From: Chryseobacterium sp. JJR-5R
GTDB taxonomy: Bacteria > Bacteroidota > Bacteroidia > Flavobacteriales > Weeksellaceae
Length of the DNA: 64,000 bases
Reading direction: 5' to 3'
Assembly (NCBI RefSeq): GCF_034047335.1
Contig: NZ_CP139137.1
Coordinates: 3,472,001-3,536,000 of the forward strand
Part shown: positions 33,256 through 42,298 of the stretch, piece by piece
Numbering within the stretch: position 1 is the first letter of the stretch
Layout of the letters: each line of letters opens with the position of its first letter
Notes under the pieces: generated by a model
The model's input: the letters and a program-made list of their open reading frames with translations, nothing else
Told to the model about the DNA's origin: nothing
Database searches by the model: none
Translations under genes and position numbers: made by a program

Positions 33256-33288
33256 AAACCTTGCAGAACACTTTTCTGTAAGGTTTTT
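33256..33288 (+). terminator. intrinsic terminator after the toxin-antitoxin pair
   Basis: AAACCTTGCAGAA (33256..33268) pairs with TTCTGTAAGGTTT (33274..33286) with one wobble, followed by T. Confidence 0.75.
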
Positions 33289-33309
33289 GCTTGAATACAG
33301 GTGCTAAAA

Positions 33310-34521
33310 TTATCTTACCGGTGTCCTCAGTTCCCCGTATCCCATAAGCCCGTCATAGTTCCTTCCGAAAGGCGCATAATACAGAAATGCCTGATAGAGG
33401 TTTTCCGTCTGCCAGAAATTTCCGTTTACCTCGCCGAAGTTAAGGCTGCCGTCAGGATTTTTTGTGGCTAAAATATAGTTATAAAAGCCCTGCTTTAAGT
33501 AGATTTTCGCTACATACTTTTTTGTTTCCGCATCATACTGCATCTGGTTTTCCTTGCCAGGCTTAAAATTATTAAATCCTCCCAGCACATAGATTTCCTT
33601 TTCGGCAGGATCGGAATCCAGCGAGAAATACACCCACGAATAATCAGCTTCCCTTTCCGCATCCCTTTCCCTGCCCAGGTCATTCCTCCTGTAATACCAG
33701 GCTCCGTTTACGTCCGGCTGATACTGGTAATTCAGCGGGAAAGCCCAGACCGGGTGAAGATAGGTGTTGTTAATGCCTTCTTTTACTTCTGTAGCACGCA
33801 CCATATCGGCCGCCATATTCATGTTCTTATTATCGAAATAATAAAATTCGTTATTGCCGGGAAAAACAAGGGACATCTGCTGGAAAAGCAGCTGGTTCCC
33901 CATTGTTGTGCTTGCTTTTAGGTTATTCACCGTGACATTGGGGTTGTTGTTCTGCATTACGTTCAGGGTCATAGAATTGACATTGGATGACAGATCCCCT
34001 CCTTTTGAAACAGCCTTCACTTCTACCCGCTGGTTTGCATCCGGTTTTCTGGCATCGGCAAATCTTGAAGCCCCGACAGCCAGCGTTGCCGCATCTTCCA
34101 CCAGGTAAAACCTTCGTTTAAACAACGGTTTATCTGCCGAGTCTTTATACACGATGATTTCAAAATTCCCTGAAATCTTAGGCTGTATTTTTTCGTTCGG
34201 AAAGGTCAGCTTATAATGGGTATACGCCTGCAGCGTATTGAAGGAATACTGAAATTTATCCAGTAAGGCGTTCATGCTTCCGTTGGCAATTTCCGTAAAG
34301 AAAAGGTTGTCGTCTTCCCAGTTTCTGTTATAATGCTTGATGGTATACCGGTAAATCTCACTGGAATTGGTGAGGTCGTCAAAGCTCAGTACCAGCTGCT
34401 GATTAAAATTAATAACCGGAGTCTCGTCATTCGTCTGTGGATTGAACAGCTGGATGCTCTGGATGTTCTGCCCGAAAGCCAGTCCGCTTAAAGAAAGTAA
34501 AAGTATTCGCAAGGTTTTCAT
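33310..34521 (-). CDS. type IX secretion system plug protein (DUF5103)
   Basis: The 403-residue protein has a signal peptide (MKTLRILLLSLSGLAFG, cleavage near residue 17) and the full DUF5103 layout: N-terminal domain with IQSIQLFNPQTNDETPVINFN, the middle RYTIKHYNRNWEDDNL region, and the C-terminal half with DYSWVYFSLDSDP and IYVLGGFNN. This family includes the Plug protein that closes the SprA translocon of the type IX secretion system from the periplasmic side in Flavobacterium. It implies that the host runs a T9SS, matching the T9SS-sorted cargo at 52474..56244. Confidence 0.87.
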   Translation of the reverse strand: MKTLRILLLSLSGLAFGQNIQSIQLFNPQTNDETPVINFNQQLVLSFDDLTNSSEIYRYTIKHYNRNWEDDNLFFTEIANGSMNALLDKFQYSFNTLQAYTHYKLTFPNEKIQPKISGNFEIIVYKDSADKPLFKRRFYLVEDAATLAVGASRFADARKPDANQRVEVKAVSKGGDLSSNVNSMTLNVMQNNNPNVTVNNLKASTTMGNQLLFQQMSLVFPGNNEFYYFDNKNMNMAADMVRATEVKEGINNTYLHPVWAFPLNYQYQPDVNGAWYYRRNDLGRERDAEREADYSWVYFSLDSDPAEKEIYVLGGFNNFKPGKENQMQYDAETKKYVAKIYLKQGFYNYILATKNPDGSLNFGEVNGNFWQTENLYQAFLYYAPFGRNYDGLMGYGELRTPVR

Positions 34522-34663
34522 TATGACGAAGATAACGAAAAATCAATTTTAAACCATAAAAATAGAGATAAGTTTCCGGAGCTTAATCTTTCCATTTGTA
34601 TAGTTAATCAAAATATTTAAGCTAAAAATAAGAACGGACGGTATGAACATAATTTTTTGTCGT

Positions 34664-34671
34664 TAAATTTG
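34664..34671 (+). promoter_or_regulatory. -7 promoter element for the MBL-fold gene
   Basis: TAAATTTG matches TAnnTTTG, 24 bases before the ATG at 34696. Confidence 0.5.
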
Positions 34672-34695
34672 CTTTCATAAAAAATTATCCAGAAT

Positions 34696-35334
34696 ATGCT
34701 TCATATACAGACTTTCGTATTCAATTTTGCAAGCGAAAACACCTACGTCCTTTATAGTGATAATAAAAAGGCATGGCTTATTGATCCGGGAAACGCGAAC
34801 GACCAGGAAACACAGTCAATTAAAAATTTCATTGCAGAAAAGGACCTGCACATTGAAAAAATCCTTCTCACCCATGCGCACATTGACCATGTTTTAGGTT
34901 TACAATGGGCTTCCGATACGTATAAGGTCCCGGTTGTTATGCACCGGGATGACAAAGAAGTCCTGGATATGTTCCAGATCAGCGGCATGAGGTTCGGGAT
35001 GACGCTTGACCACATTACTGCGGACATCGAATATATCAGCGAAGGCGATGAAATACGGCTTGACGGAGAACGGTTCAAAATCTACCATGTCCCGGGACAT
35101 TCTCCGGGCAGTGTAGTGTACCATAATGAAAACCGCAAATTCATGATTTCAGGTGATGTCCTGTTTGAAGGCAGCATCGGAAGAACCGATCTTTATAAAG
35201 GAAATTACGAACAGCTCATAGAAGGAATTAAAACCAAACTGTTCATCCTGGATGAAGAGACCCGTGTATTTTCAGGGCACGGAAATCCTACGAGCATCGG
35301 GTTTGAGAAACAGTACAATCCTTTTTTTAAATAA
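34696..35334 (+). CDS. MBL-fold metallohydrolase (glyoxalase II-like)
   Basis: This 212-residue cytosolic protein has the metallo-beta-lactamase signature THAHIDHVLG (H60, H62, D64, H65), a metal-binding H in HVPGHSPGS, the bridging Asp in ISGDVLFEGSIGRTDL, and a final FSGHGNPTSIG histidine. This set is that of the YcbL/glyoxalase II-like hydrolases, which cleave thioesters such as S-lactoylglutathione or related compounds. The lack of the long C-terminal helical domain of classical GloB favours the YcbL type. It is a single gene. Confidence 0.92.
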   Translation: MLHIQTFVFNFASENTYVLYSDNKKAWLIDPGNANDQETQSIKNFIAEKDLHIEKILLTHAHIDHVLGLQWASDTYKVPVVMHRDDKEVLDMFQISGMRFGMTLDHITADIEYISEGDEIRLDGERFKIYHVPGHSPGSVVYHNENRKFMISGDVLFEGSIGRTDLYKGNYEQLIEGIKTKLFILDEETRVFSGHGNPTSIGFEKQYNPFFK

Positions 35335-35488
35335 GTAGAGTTTAAACCTTTATAAGGATTAAACATAACTCTTAGTGTCTGCTTACTAATTTAATAATTT
35401 ATCTATTTGTGGTAAACCGTAAGGATAGTCAGTTAGTATATTTTATTTTCGTAACAATATTTTACAAACAATTTAAAATTACAAAATT

Positions 35489-35782
35489 ATGGCAATTAAA
35501 ATTAAATGTATTAACAAAGACAACGGTTACCACGAAAATCCAAACTTAGCAATTACACATTTAGGCTGGATAAATGAACAGACTAATGAATCAGGAAAAA
35601 ATACCCGATTAGAAATATACGATTGGATAAAGAATGAGCAAGGTGAAGCCTACGTTAAAGATGTTTATGGAAATAAGGCAAAAGTTATTATTGCAGAAAC
35701 TTATAATGGTACTAAATACTTAAAGACTGAGGCAGACAATTCAACAAGAAACAACCTATTGTCACTTCCTGAATGTAAATAA
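35489..35782 (+). CDS. DUF3892 domain-containing protein
   Basis: The 97-residue protein matches DUF3892 throughout: IKCINKDNGYHENPNLAITHLGW at the start and the signature KYLKTEADNSTRNNLLSLPEC at the end. The family is widely scattered in bacteria and its function unknown; no signal or membrane segment is present. Base composition and codon use are more AT-rich than in the neighbours, which together with its sporadic distribution suggests transfer. It is monocistronic with its own terminator. Confidence 0.85.
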   Translation: MAIKIKCINKDNGYHENPNLAITHLGWINEQTNESGKNTRLEIYDWIKNEQGEAYVKDVYGNKAKVIIAETYNGTKYLKTEADNSTRNNLLSLPECK

Positions 35783-35809
35783 ATTATTATTCACGCATCA
35801 CTTCATTAA

Positions 35810-35850
35810 AAAGCAGAAGCCATCATGAAAATGACGGCTTCTGTTTTTTA
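35810..35850. terminator. bidirectional intrinsic terminator
   Basis: AAGCAGAAGCC(A)TCAT pairs with ATGA(C)GGCTTCTGTT across a GAAA loop, with two non-Watson-Crick positions; A-run on the left, T-run on the right, between convergent genes. Confidence 0.8.
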
Positions 35851-35861
35851 TCACTTAAGGC

Positions 35862-36416
35862 TTATTTCCATTTGATATTGCATCCCATGCTTGGTCTCTG
35901 GATTTCTTCCTGCGGCTCGCCCAGCAGCAGGTTTTCAAAAGCAATGATCAGGTCTTCGCCGGTTACGTCTTTATGATTCCCCGGTCTGGAATCATCCATC
36001 TGACCTCTGTAAATCAGGTCCAGTTTTTCATCGAAGAAAAAGAAATCCGGGGTACAGGCCGCATCGTAAGCTTTGGCAATGGCCTGGCTTTCGTCATACA
36101 GATACGGAAAATCAAAATTCCTTTCAATCTGGAACTCGATCATTTTCTCCGGAGCATCTGCAGGATATTTTTCCACATCGTTAGCATTGATGGCGATAAA
36201 TTCAATCCCTCTTTCATTATAATCTTCATACAGCTCGTTCAATTTATCAATCACGTGCAGTACAAACGGGCAATGGTTGCACATAAAGATCACCAAAGTC
36301 CCTTTCTCTCCTTTCAGGTCACCCAGTGATTGGATTTCATTGCTTTTTGACGGGTTGGGAAGTTCAAAAAACGGCGCTTTTGTACCTAAACCGATCATGT
36401 TTGAGGGCGTATTCAT
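35862..36416 (-). CDS. thioredoxin-fold protein (AhpC/TSA-like, CxxC)
   Basis: Start 36416 gives 184 residues (MNTPSNMIGLGTKAPFFELP); the longer start at 36437 lies inside the -7 element. It has the peroxiredoxin/redoxin fold: GTKAPFFELPNPS..., the active site FMCNHCPFVLHVIDKL with a CxxC pair, and a conserved cis-proline segment CTPDFFFFDEK. Family members with the CNHCPF motif are thioredoxin-like proteins widespread in Bacteroidota, likely thiol-disulfide reductases; the specific partner is unknown. No signal peptide, so it is cytosolic. Confidence 0.9.
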   Translation of the reverse strand: MNTPSNMIGLGTKAPFFELPNPSKSNEIQSLGDLKGEKGTLVIFMCNHCPFVLHVIDKLNELYEDYNERGIEFIAINANDVEKYPADAPEKMIEFQIERNFDFPYLYDESQAIAKAYDAACTPDFFFFDEKLDLIYRGQMDDSRPGNHKDVTGEDLIIAFENLLLGEPQEEIQRPSMGCNIKWK

Positions 36417-36434
36417 AACTTTTTTATTTAGGTA

Positions 36435-36442
36435 CAAAGATA
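36435..36442 (-). promoter_or_regulatory. -7 promoter element for the thioredoxin-fold gene
   Basis: TATCTTTG on the minus strand, 18 bases before ATG 36416. It decides against the upstream start at 36437. Confidence 0.6.
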
Positions 36443-36513
36443 GAAATTTCTTTTATTAATAGCCGGTGTGAGATTTTATAAACTTCCATTAAATGTTAAA
36501 TATTAAAATAGGT

Positions 36514-36545
36514 TTGCAAGTTATGGTTAAAAGTTTGTAGTTTTG
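36514..36545 (+). promoter_or_regulatory. tetR promoter
   Basis: TTG (36514..36516), 21 bases, then TAGTTTTG (36538..36545), which fits TAnnTTTG exactly. The palindromic operator starts at the very next base and must cover the transcription start. Confidence 0.7.
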
Positions 36546-36558
36546 CTAACACTGTTAG
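36546..36558. promoter_or_regulatory. TetR operator O1 (autoregulation site)
   Basis: CTAACACTGTTAG is a perfect 13-base palindrome around a central C, placed directly behind the -7 element of tetR. The same core recurs three times upstream of the efflux genes. Confidence 0.75.
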
Positions 36559-36570
36559 TTAAACAATATC

Positions 36571-37167
36571 ATGGGCCTACACGAACGCCGTCAACGAGAA
36601 AAAGAATCCATCCGTGCCAATATTCTGGACGCGGCATTTTCTCTGGCTAAAACGGAAGGCTGGGCTTCCCTTTCAATCCGGAAGATTGCCGATGCTATTG
36701 AGTACAGTGCTCCCGTGGTATATGATTATTTTGAGAACAAGGAAGCCATCCTGTTTGAAATTTCACTGAACGGTTTCCACCAGCTGCACATTGAACTGCT
36801 GAAAGCCCAGAAAAAACATGAAAGCCCGGAAGACCAGCTTGTGGCTATTGTAGATGCTTACTGGAAGTTTGCCTTTAACAATAAAGAATATTATCAGCTG
36901 ATGTTCGGTTTGGGGATGCAGTGCAGCGGGAAAGGGATGATGAAAGAAGAATTCTCATCTTTTCAGGATATGCTGTATGACTGTACCTATGAAATTATTA
37001 AAAAGAAAGGTTCAAACCCGGATAATGCATGCCACTCTTCCCATGCGCTGTTTTCCGCTGTGCATGGCCTGATATCCATTATGATGATGCGCAATGATGA
37101 CATTCCTTCAACCATGAACAAGACCACGCTGGATGAGACCGTTTCTGCTTTCATTAAATCTTTATAA
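36571..37167 (+). CDS. TetR/AcrR family transcriptional regulator
   Basis: This 198-residue regulator has an N-terminal helix-turn-helix (about 14-60; ILDAAFSLAKTEGWASLSIRKIADAIEYSAPVVYDYFENKEAI) and an alpha-helical ligand/dimer domain. It precedes a three-gene RND efflux set on the same strand. Four palindromes TAACAC(C/T)GTTAG, one over its own start site and three in the 310-base spacer to the adaptor gene, make it the likely repressor of itself and the pump, released by a pump substrate. That mechanism is typical of the family; here it is inferred from site placement. Confidence 0.93.
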   Translation: MGLHERRQREKESIRANILDAAFSLAKTEGWASLSIRKIADAIEYSAPVVYDYFENKEAILFEISLNGFHQLHIELLKAQKKHESPEDQLVAIVDAYWKFAFNNKEYYQLMFGLGMQCSGKGMMKEEFSSFQDMLYDCTYEIIKKKGSNPDNACHSSHALFSAVHGLISIMMMRNDDIPSTMNKTTLDETVSAFIKSL

Positions 37168-37186
37168 TTTTTTTTTGAACAAAAAA

Positions 37187-37199
37187 TTAACACCGTTAG
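37187..37199. promoter_or_regulatory. TetR operator O2
   Basis: TTAACACCGTTAG contains TAAC-ACC-GTTA, the inverted repeat shared with O1, O3 and O4. Confidence 0.65.
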
Positions 37200-37259
37200 G
37201 AAATATAACACTCAATTAACTAATCCGTTATATTAATAAAAGCCTTTATAATTTATTAT

Positions 37260-37271
37260 TAACACCGTTAG
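37260..37271. promoter_or_regulatory. TetR operator O3
   Basis: TAACACCGTTAG, followed by AAAAGTTAACG, which adds a further half-site-like TTAACG also found after O4. Confidence 0.65.
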
Positions 37272-37385
37272 AAAAGTTAACGTATCAACAATATCATATT
37301 CAGTATCCTAAATTAAAATTAATTCTCCAACATTATGAAAACAACAATCTGACAGCATTTGCATCCCACTCTTTTACCATACAAT

Positions 37386-37397
37386 TAACACTGTTAG
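37386..37397. promoter_or_regulatory. TetR operator O4
   Basis: TAACACTGTTAG, identical in its core to O1, followed by TAAAATTAACG. It is the copy nearest to the adaptor gene, 80 bases before its ATG. Confidence 0.7.
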
Positions 37398-37477
37398 TAA
37401 AATTAACGGAACATTAATTAAAAACATCATTATCTGATTTAACACATTACTTACTTCATTAAAAACTTGAACTTACA

Positions 37478-38638
37478 ATGAAAATATCCGGAAAAATAAG
37501 GTTTATCGTACTGATTTCCAGTATAATCCTTTTACAGAACTGCACTAAGGCCGCAGAAGGCGCAAATATGGCGCCGCCTATCCCTGAGCTTCCTGTTTAC
37601 ACCGTCATTACGTCTCCCGCTACAACATATCAGGAATTCCCTACTGCCTTGGAAGGGAAAAACAATGTGGAAATAAGATCCCAGGTAGATGGCTACCTGG
37701 ACCGGATCTATGTGGAAGAAGGGGCTTACGTAAGAGCCGGCCAGCCTTTATTCAAAATAGATTCCAGGGCATACGGCGAGCAGATGAACATGGCACAAGC
37801 GAATTTACAGGTGGCCAATGCCAACATCCAGAAAGCAAAGGTTGAGGTCGACAGGCTGCAGCCCCTGGTTGCTGCAAAAGTAGTCTCTGACGTACAGCTG
37901 AGAACGGCAAAAGCCAATTACGCAGCCGCAGTTGCCGCCGCTTCACAGGCAAAAGCCTCGGTTGGCGGAGCAAGAATCAATGTAGGATTTACGACCATTA
38001 CTGCACCGGTAAGCGGATATATCGGAAGAATCCCCTACAAGAAAGGAAGCCTGATTTCACGAACAGACCCAAATCCACTTACTTTACTTTCAGACATCAG
38101 TGAAATTTATGCTTACTTTTCTTTAAGCGAACTTGATTTTATTGCTTTCCAGAACAAATACCAGGGTGCTACTTTAGAAGAAAAACTGAAAGATATGCCG
38201 ATGGTGGAACTGGTGATCGCAGACAACAGTGTCTATCCGCAAAAGGGCAAAATGACCATTGTTGACGGGCAATTTGACAAAACAACAGGAGCCATCAGTG
38301 TCCGTGCGGTTTTCCCTAATGCCAACGGAACATTGAGAACAGGAAACACGGGGCGCGTACGCATGCCTCAGCTTTTCTCCAATGCCCTTGTGGTTCCACA
38401 GGAATCTACGTTTGAAATTCAGGATAAGACTTACGTTTACGTGGTCGGAAAAGATCACAAGGTAAGCAGCAGGCCTGTCAAAACTTCAGGGAAAACCGAA
38501 AACTATTACTTTATTTCCGAAGGTTTACAGCCGGGAGAAAAAATCGTGTATGTAGGGTTGGGCAGCCTAAAAGACGGTGCTTCCATCAAAGCAAAACCTA
38601 TTTCCTCTGACAGCCTCCTGAGAGCGAAGCCGCTGTAA
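37478..38638 (+). CDS. RND efflux periplasmic adaptor subunit (membrane fusion protein)
   Basis: The 386-residue lipoprotein (signal ending LLQNC, C22) is the periplasmic adaptor of a tripartite efflux system, of AcrA/MexA type. The biotinyl-lipoyl half-motifs are NNVEIRSQVDGYLDRIYVEEGAYVRAGQPLFKID and RINVGFTTITAPVSGYIGRI, separated by a helical hairpin (about 105-165) that contacts the outer-membrane channel; beta-barrel and membrane-proximal domains follow. It forms a unit with the pump and channel genes downstream and is probably repressed by the adjacent TetR protein. Confidence 0.95.
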   Translation: MKISGKIRFIVLISSIILLQNCTKAAEGANMAPPIPELPVYTVITSPATTYQEFPTALEGKNNVEIRSQVDGYLDRIYVEEGAYVRAGQPLFKIDSRAYGEQMNMAQANLQVANANIQKAKVEVDRLQPLVAAKVVSDVQLRTAKANYAAAVAAASQAKASVGGARINVGFTTITAPVSGYIGRIPYKKGSLISRTDPNPLTLLSDISEIYAYFSLSELDFIAFQNKYQGATLEEKLKDMPMVELVIADNSVYPQKGKMTIVDGQFDKTTGAISVRAVFPNANGTLRTGNTGRVRMPQLFSNALVVPQESTFEIQDKTYVYVVGKDHKVSSRPVKTSGKTENYYFISEGLQPGEKIVYVGLGSLKDGASIKAKPISSDSLLRAKPL

Positions 38639-38812
38639 CTGTTTAAACTTAAATCCATTAATTACAAAACTTTCAAACACTTTAACCGGATCGGATTATC
38701 AATATTCTTCCTACTGAGAATTTAAGTACACCTGACGACCATTTCAAACCGAAGGAAACTAAGTGTTTACAATTAAGCTAAAAGTTTAAGCAACATTAAA
38801 AATAAACTTCTT

Positions 38813-41800
38813 ATGTTAAAACAATTTATAGAAAGACCGGTACTTTCAACGGTTATCTCCATCATACTCTTATTACTGGGGGCTTTGTCCCTCTTTAATT
38901 TACCCATTGCCCTCTTTCCTGATATTGCGCCGCCGAGTGTTCAGGTGACTGCATTTTATCCGGGAGCAAACGCGGAAGTGGTAGCCCGTTCGGTAGCCAC
39001 ACCGATTGAAGAAGCCGTAAACGGTGTTGAGAACATGACCTACATGACCTCAAACTCCAGTAATGACGGAACCATGACCCTGAGCGTATTTTTCAAACAG
39101 GGATCCGATGCAGATAATGCAGCCGTAAATGTTCAGAACCGCGTATCCAAAGCGATGAGCCAGCTTCCGCAGGAAGTGGTACAGGCGGGAATCTCGACGC
39201 AGAAAGTCCAGAACAGCATGATTATGTTCATGGGATTGTCAAGTGATGACCCGAAACAATACGATGAACTTTTCTTACAGAATTATTTAAAAATCAATGT
39301 CATTCCTCAAATCCAGCGTATTCCGGGTGTTGCTCAGGCACAGGTTTTCGGAACAAGGGATTATTCCATGAGGCTCTGGCTTAAACCGGACCGATTGGCT
39401 GCCAACAACCTTTCTCCGCAGGAAGTATTGAACGCAGTGAAAGACCACAACCTGGAAGCTGCCCCGGGACGTCTCGGACAGGGAAGCAAGGAAACGTATG
39501 AATATATTTTAAAGTACAAAGGCAAATTAAACAAAAACGAGGATTATGAAAATATTGCCATCAAAGCGAACAGCGACGGTTCTTTCTTAAGGCTGAAAGA
39601 CGTGGCAAGGGTAGAATTCGGTTCCTACACGTATACGGCAGCCAACAGGGTGGACGGCAAACCTGTGGCCGGATTTGCCATCCTTCAGACTGCAGGTTCA
39701 AACGCCAATGAGATTTTAACGGAAATTGAAAGCCAGGTTGAAGAACTGAAAACAAACCTTCCGAAAGGGGTTGAACCGATCATCATGTACAATTCCAAGG
39801 ACTTCCTGGATGCGTCGATCCATCAGGTAGTGGAAACGTTGGTTATTGCATTTGTGCTTGTATTTCTTGTGGTGTATATTTTCCTTCAGGATTTCAGGTC
39901 GACACTTATTCCTGCAATTGCCGTTCCGGTGGCGATTATAGGTACATTCTTCTTCCTTCAGCTGTTTGGATTCAGTATTAATATGCTGACCTTGTTCGCC
40001 TTGGTTCTCGCCATCGGTATTGTGGTGGATGATGCCATTGTTGTGGTTGAAGCGGTCCATTCCAAAATGGAGCATACGGGAATGCCGGTAGAACAGGCCA
40101 CCGTACATTCAATGAGTGAAATTTCCGGGGCGATTATTTCCATTACCCTGGTGATGTGTGCCGTGTTTATCCCGGTTGGCTTCATGCAGGGGCCGGCGGG
40201 CGTTTTCTACAGGCAGTTTGCCTTTACCCTGGCCATTGCGATTATGATTTCTGCCGTTAACGCGTTGACATTAAGCCCGGCCTTATGTGCTATGTTCCTC
40301 AATGATCCCCAGGGAGCACACGGTGAACATGGGAAGAAAACAGGTTTCGGAGCAAGGTTTTTCAACGCCTTCAATGCGAGCTTCGATAACATGACCAGGA
40401 AATATATTTACAGCCTTAAATTTTTAATCAAAAATAAATGGGTTGCCATCAGCGGTCTGGTGGTCCTGATTGCAGCCAGTGTTTTCTTAATCAACAGAGC
40501 GCCGTCAGGATTTATCCCGACAGAAGATCAGGGATTCGTTCTGTATGCGGTGAACACACCTCCGGGAAGTTCACTGGAAAGAACACACAAAGCTACCGAA
40601 CAGATTGATAAAATCATCAACAGCGAAAAAGCCAAAAACCACCTTTGGGTAGCCGACGGCATGAACTTCATCAGTAACTCCAACGCTTCTCCCTACGCGG
40701 CAGGATTCATTAAACTGAAAGATTACGGAGACCGCGGCGAAATGAAAGACCCTGATCAGATCGCAGCGGCACTCACAGGAAAAGTAGCGCAGGTGAAAGA
40801 TGCCAATGCTTTCTTTTTCAACTTCCCTACGGTTCAGGGATTCGGTAACGTTTCCGGTTTTGAGTTTATGCTTCAGGACAAGACCAACGGTTCATTCGAG
40901 CAGCTGGGAACCACCACCCAGGCATTTATCGGAGAACTGATGAAGCGGCCGGAAATTGCGTTTGCCTTTACCACGTATGCAGCAGGGAATCCTCAGTATA
41001 CGATTGATGTAGATTCTGATAAGGCCAATCAATTAGGGGTTTCCATCACGGAACTGATGCAGACGATGCAGATTTATTACGGAAGCAGCTTCGTGTCAGA
41101 TTTCAACAGGTTCGGGAAATATTACAGAGTGATGGCACAGGCGGATATTCCTTACCGTACCGATGCCAATTCCCTGGAAGGGATTTATGTTAAAAATAAA
41201 ACAGGCGAAATGGTTCCTGTAAAAACACTGGTGACTTTAAAAAGAACTTTCGGGCCTGAAACGGTGACCAGAAACAACTTATTCAATGCTGTTACCATCA
41301 ACGGAACGCCAAAGCCCGGCTACAGTACCGGTGATGCGATCAAAGCTGTGGAAGAAACTGCCCAGAAATCACTGCCGAGAGGTTTCGGATACGAGTGGAC
41401 AGGGATTACCCGCGAGGAAATCAAAACGGGCGGGCAGACCACTTTCATCTTTGCATTAAGTATCCTGTTCGTGTATTTCTTACTGGCAGCACAATATGAA
41501 AGCTACATCCTTCCGTTTGCGGTTATTTTAACGATACCAACGGGGATTTTCGGGGTATTTGCCTTCACGGGATTAGCCGGAATCGACAATAACATTTATG
41601 TTCAGGTCGGATTGATCATGCTCGTCGGGCTGTTGGCGAAAAATGCCATTTTGATTGTAGAATTTGCAGTGCAGAGAAGGAAAGCAGGAAGGTCATTGAT
41701 CGAATCCGCGCTCCAGGCTTCAAGGCTGCGTCTAAGGCCGATCCTGATGACTTCATTCGCATTCATTGTTGGGATGCTTCCGCTGGTCTGGTCTCAGGGC

Positions 41801-41995
41801 GCGGCGGCAAAAGGCAACCACTCAATCGGGATCAGTACTGTAGGAGGCATGTTTACCGGGGTTGTATTCGGGATTTTCATTATTCCGGTGATGTTTGTGA
41901 TCTTTCAGTATTTACATGAAAAAATGCCGAGCAGAAAAAAGAAAAGACTTCAGAAACAGAAACCTGATGCAGAACTTTTAGCAGCCGCCCATTAA
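38813..41995 (+). CDS. RND multidrug efflux permease (HAE1, AcrB/MexB type)
   Basis: This 1060-residue inner-membrane transporter has the duplicated RND layout of two times six membrane helices with large periplasmic loops. It starts MLKQFIERPVLSTVISIILL, as HAE1 pumps do. The proton-relay aspartates are D406 and D407 in IGIVVDDAIVVVEAVHSKM of helix 4; FQ-free but typical motifs NMLTLFALVLAIG and the C-terminal GLLAKNAILIVEFA are also clear. It exchanges protons for drugs or detergents taken from the periplasm, passing them to the outer-membrane factor encoded downstream. A 174-base spacer separates it from the adaptor gene. Confidence 0.96.
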   Translation: MLKQFIERPVLSTVISIILLLLGALSLFNLPIALFPDIAPPSVQVTAFYPGANAEVVARSVATPIEEAVNGVENMTYMTSNSSNDGTMTLSVFFKQGSDADNAAVNVQNRVSKAMSQLPQEVVQAGISTQKVQNSMIMFMGLSSDDPKQYDELFLQNYLKINVIPQIQRIPGVAQAQVFGTRDYSMRLWLKPDRLAANNLSPQEVLNAVKDHNLEAAPGRLGQGSKETYEYILKYKGKLNKNEDYENIAIKANSDGSFLRLKDVARVEFGSYTYTAANRVDGKPVAGFAILQTAGSNANEILTEIESQVEELKTNLPKGVEPIIMYNSKDFLDASIHQVVETLVIAFVLVFLVVYIFLQDFRSTLIPAIAVPVAIIGTFFFLQLFGFSINMLTLFALVLAIGIVVDDAIVVVEAVHSKMEHTGMPVEQATVHSMSEISGAIISITLVMCAVFIPVGFMQGPAGVFYRQFAFTLAIAIMISAVNALTLSPALCAMFLNDPQGAHGEHGKKTGFGARFFNAFNASFDNMTRKYIYSLKFLIKNKWVAISGLVVLIAASVFLINRAPSGFIPTEDQGFVLYAVNTPPGSSLERTHKATEQIDKIINSEKAKNHLWVADGMNFISNSNASPYAAGFIKLKDYGDRGEMKDPDQIAAALTGKVAQVKDANAFFFNFPTVQGFGNVSGFEFMLQDKTNGSFEQLGTTTQAFIGELMKRPEIAFAFTTYAAGNPQYTIDVDSDKANQLGVSITELMQTMQIYYGSSFVSDFNRFGKYYRVMAQADIPYRTDANSLEGIYVKNKTGEMVPVKTLVTLKRTFGPETVTRNNLFNAVTINGTPKPGYSTGDAIKAVEETAQKSLPRGFGYEWTGITREEIKTGGQTTFIFALSILFVYFLLAAQYESYILPFAVILTIPTGIFGVFAFTGLAGIDNNIYVQVGLIMLVGLLAKNAILIVEFAVQRRKAGRSLIESALQASRLRLRPILMTSFAFIVGMLPLVWSQGAAAKGNHSIGISTVGGMFTGVVFGIFIIPVMFVIFQYLHEKMPSRKKKRLQKQKPDAELLAAAH

Positions 41996-42298
41996 TAAAA
42001 AGGATTTATAAACTTTGAGAATTCTAAACCATTAAGATGTTACCAAGAGGTTAAGAATATTAAGATGAGTTTCGTTTAAAGAACAATTCTTAAGAATCTA
42101 TTTGATTTCTCTTAACGCTTAAATGTTCAATAAAGCAATACAATTTCTATTGTCAAAGAGCTGTTTGCCTGAATTTTCTCAAAGTTTGTATTCAGTTAAA
42201 AGTCATCGTAAGAATTATACAATCGATTTGATTGAAATATAAGTCCAATGAAGATATCGTGATTGCATAATGACCTTTAAAACCATAAATATCAACCT
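41996..42298. other. intergenic spacer between pump and outer-membrane factor
   Basis: Low-complexity AT-rich sequence with repeated phrases such as TTAAGATG and TCTTAA; no coding frame, no clear terminator or promoter seen. It is unusually long for a within-operon gap, so the channel gene could also have its own promoter. Confidence 0.5.

Larger units (their letters stand above)
37168..37477. other. regulatory spacer between tetR and the efflux operon
   Basis: No coding frame. The spacer carries three operator copies (listed separately). The surroundings of O2 and O3 repeat each other: CTTTATAATTT precedes both, and O3 and O4 share a 23-base block ending in AAA(G/A)TTAACG, indicating local duplication. 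No perfect TAnnTTTG is present, so the exact promoter is unclear. Confidence 0.6.
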
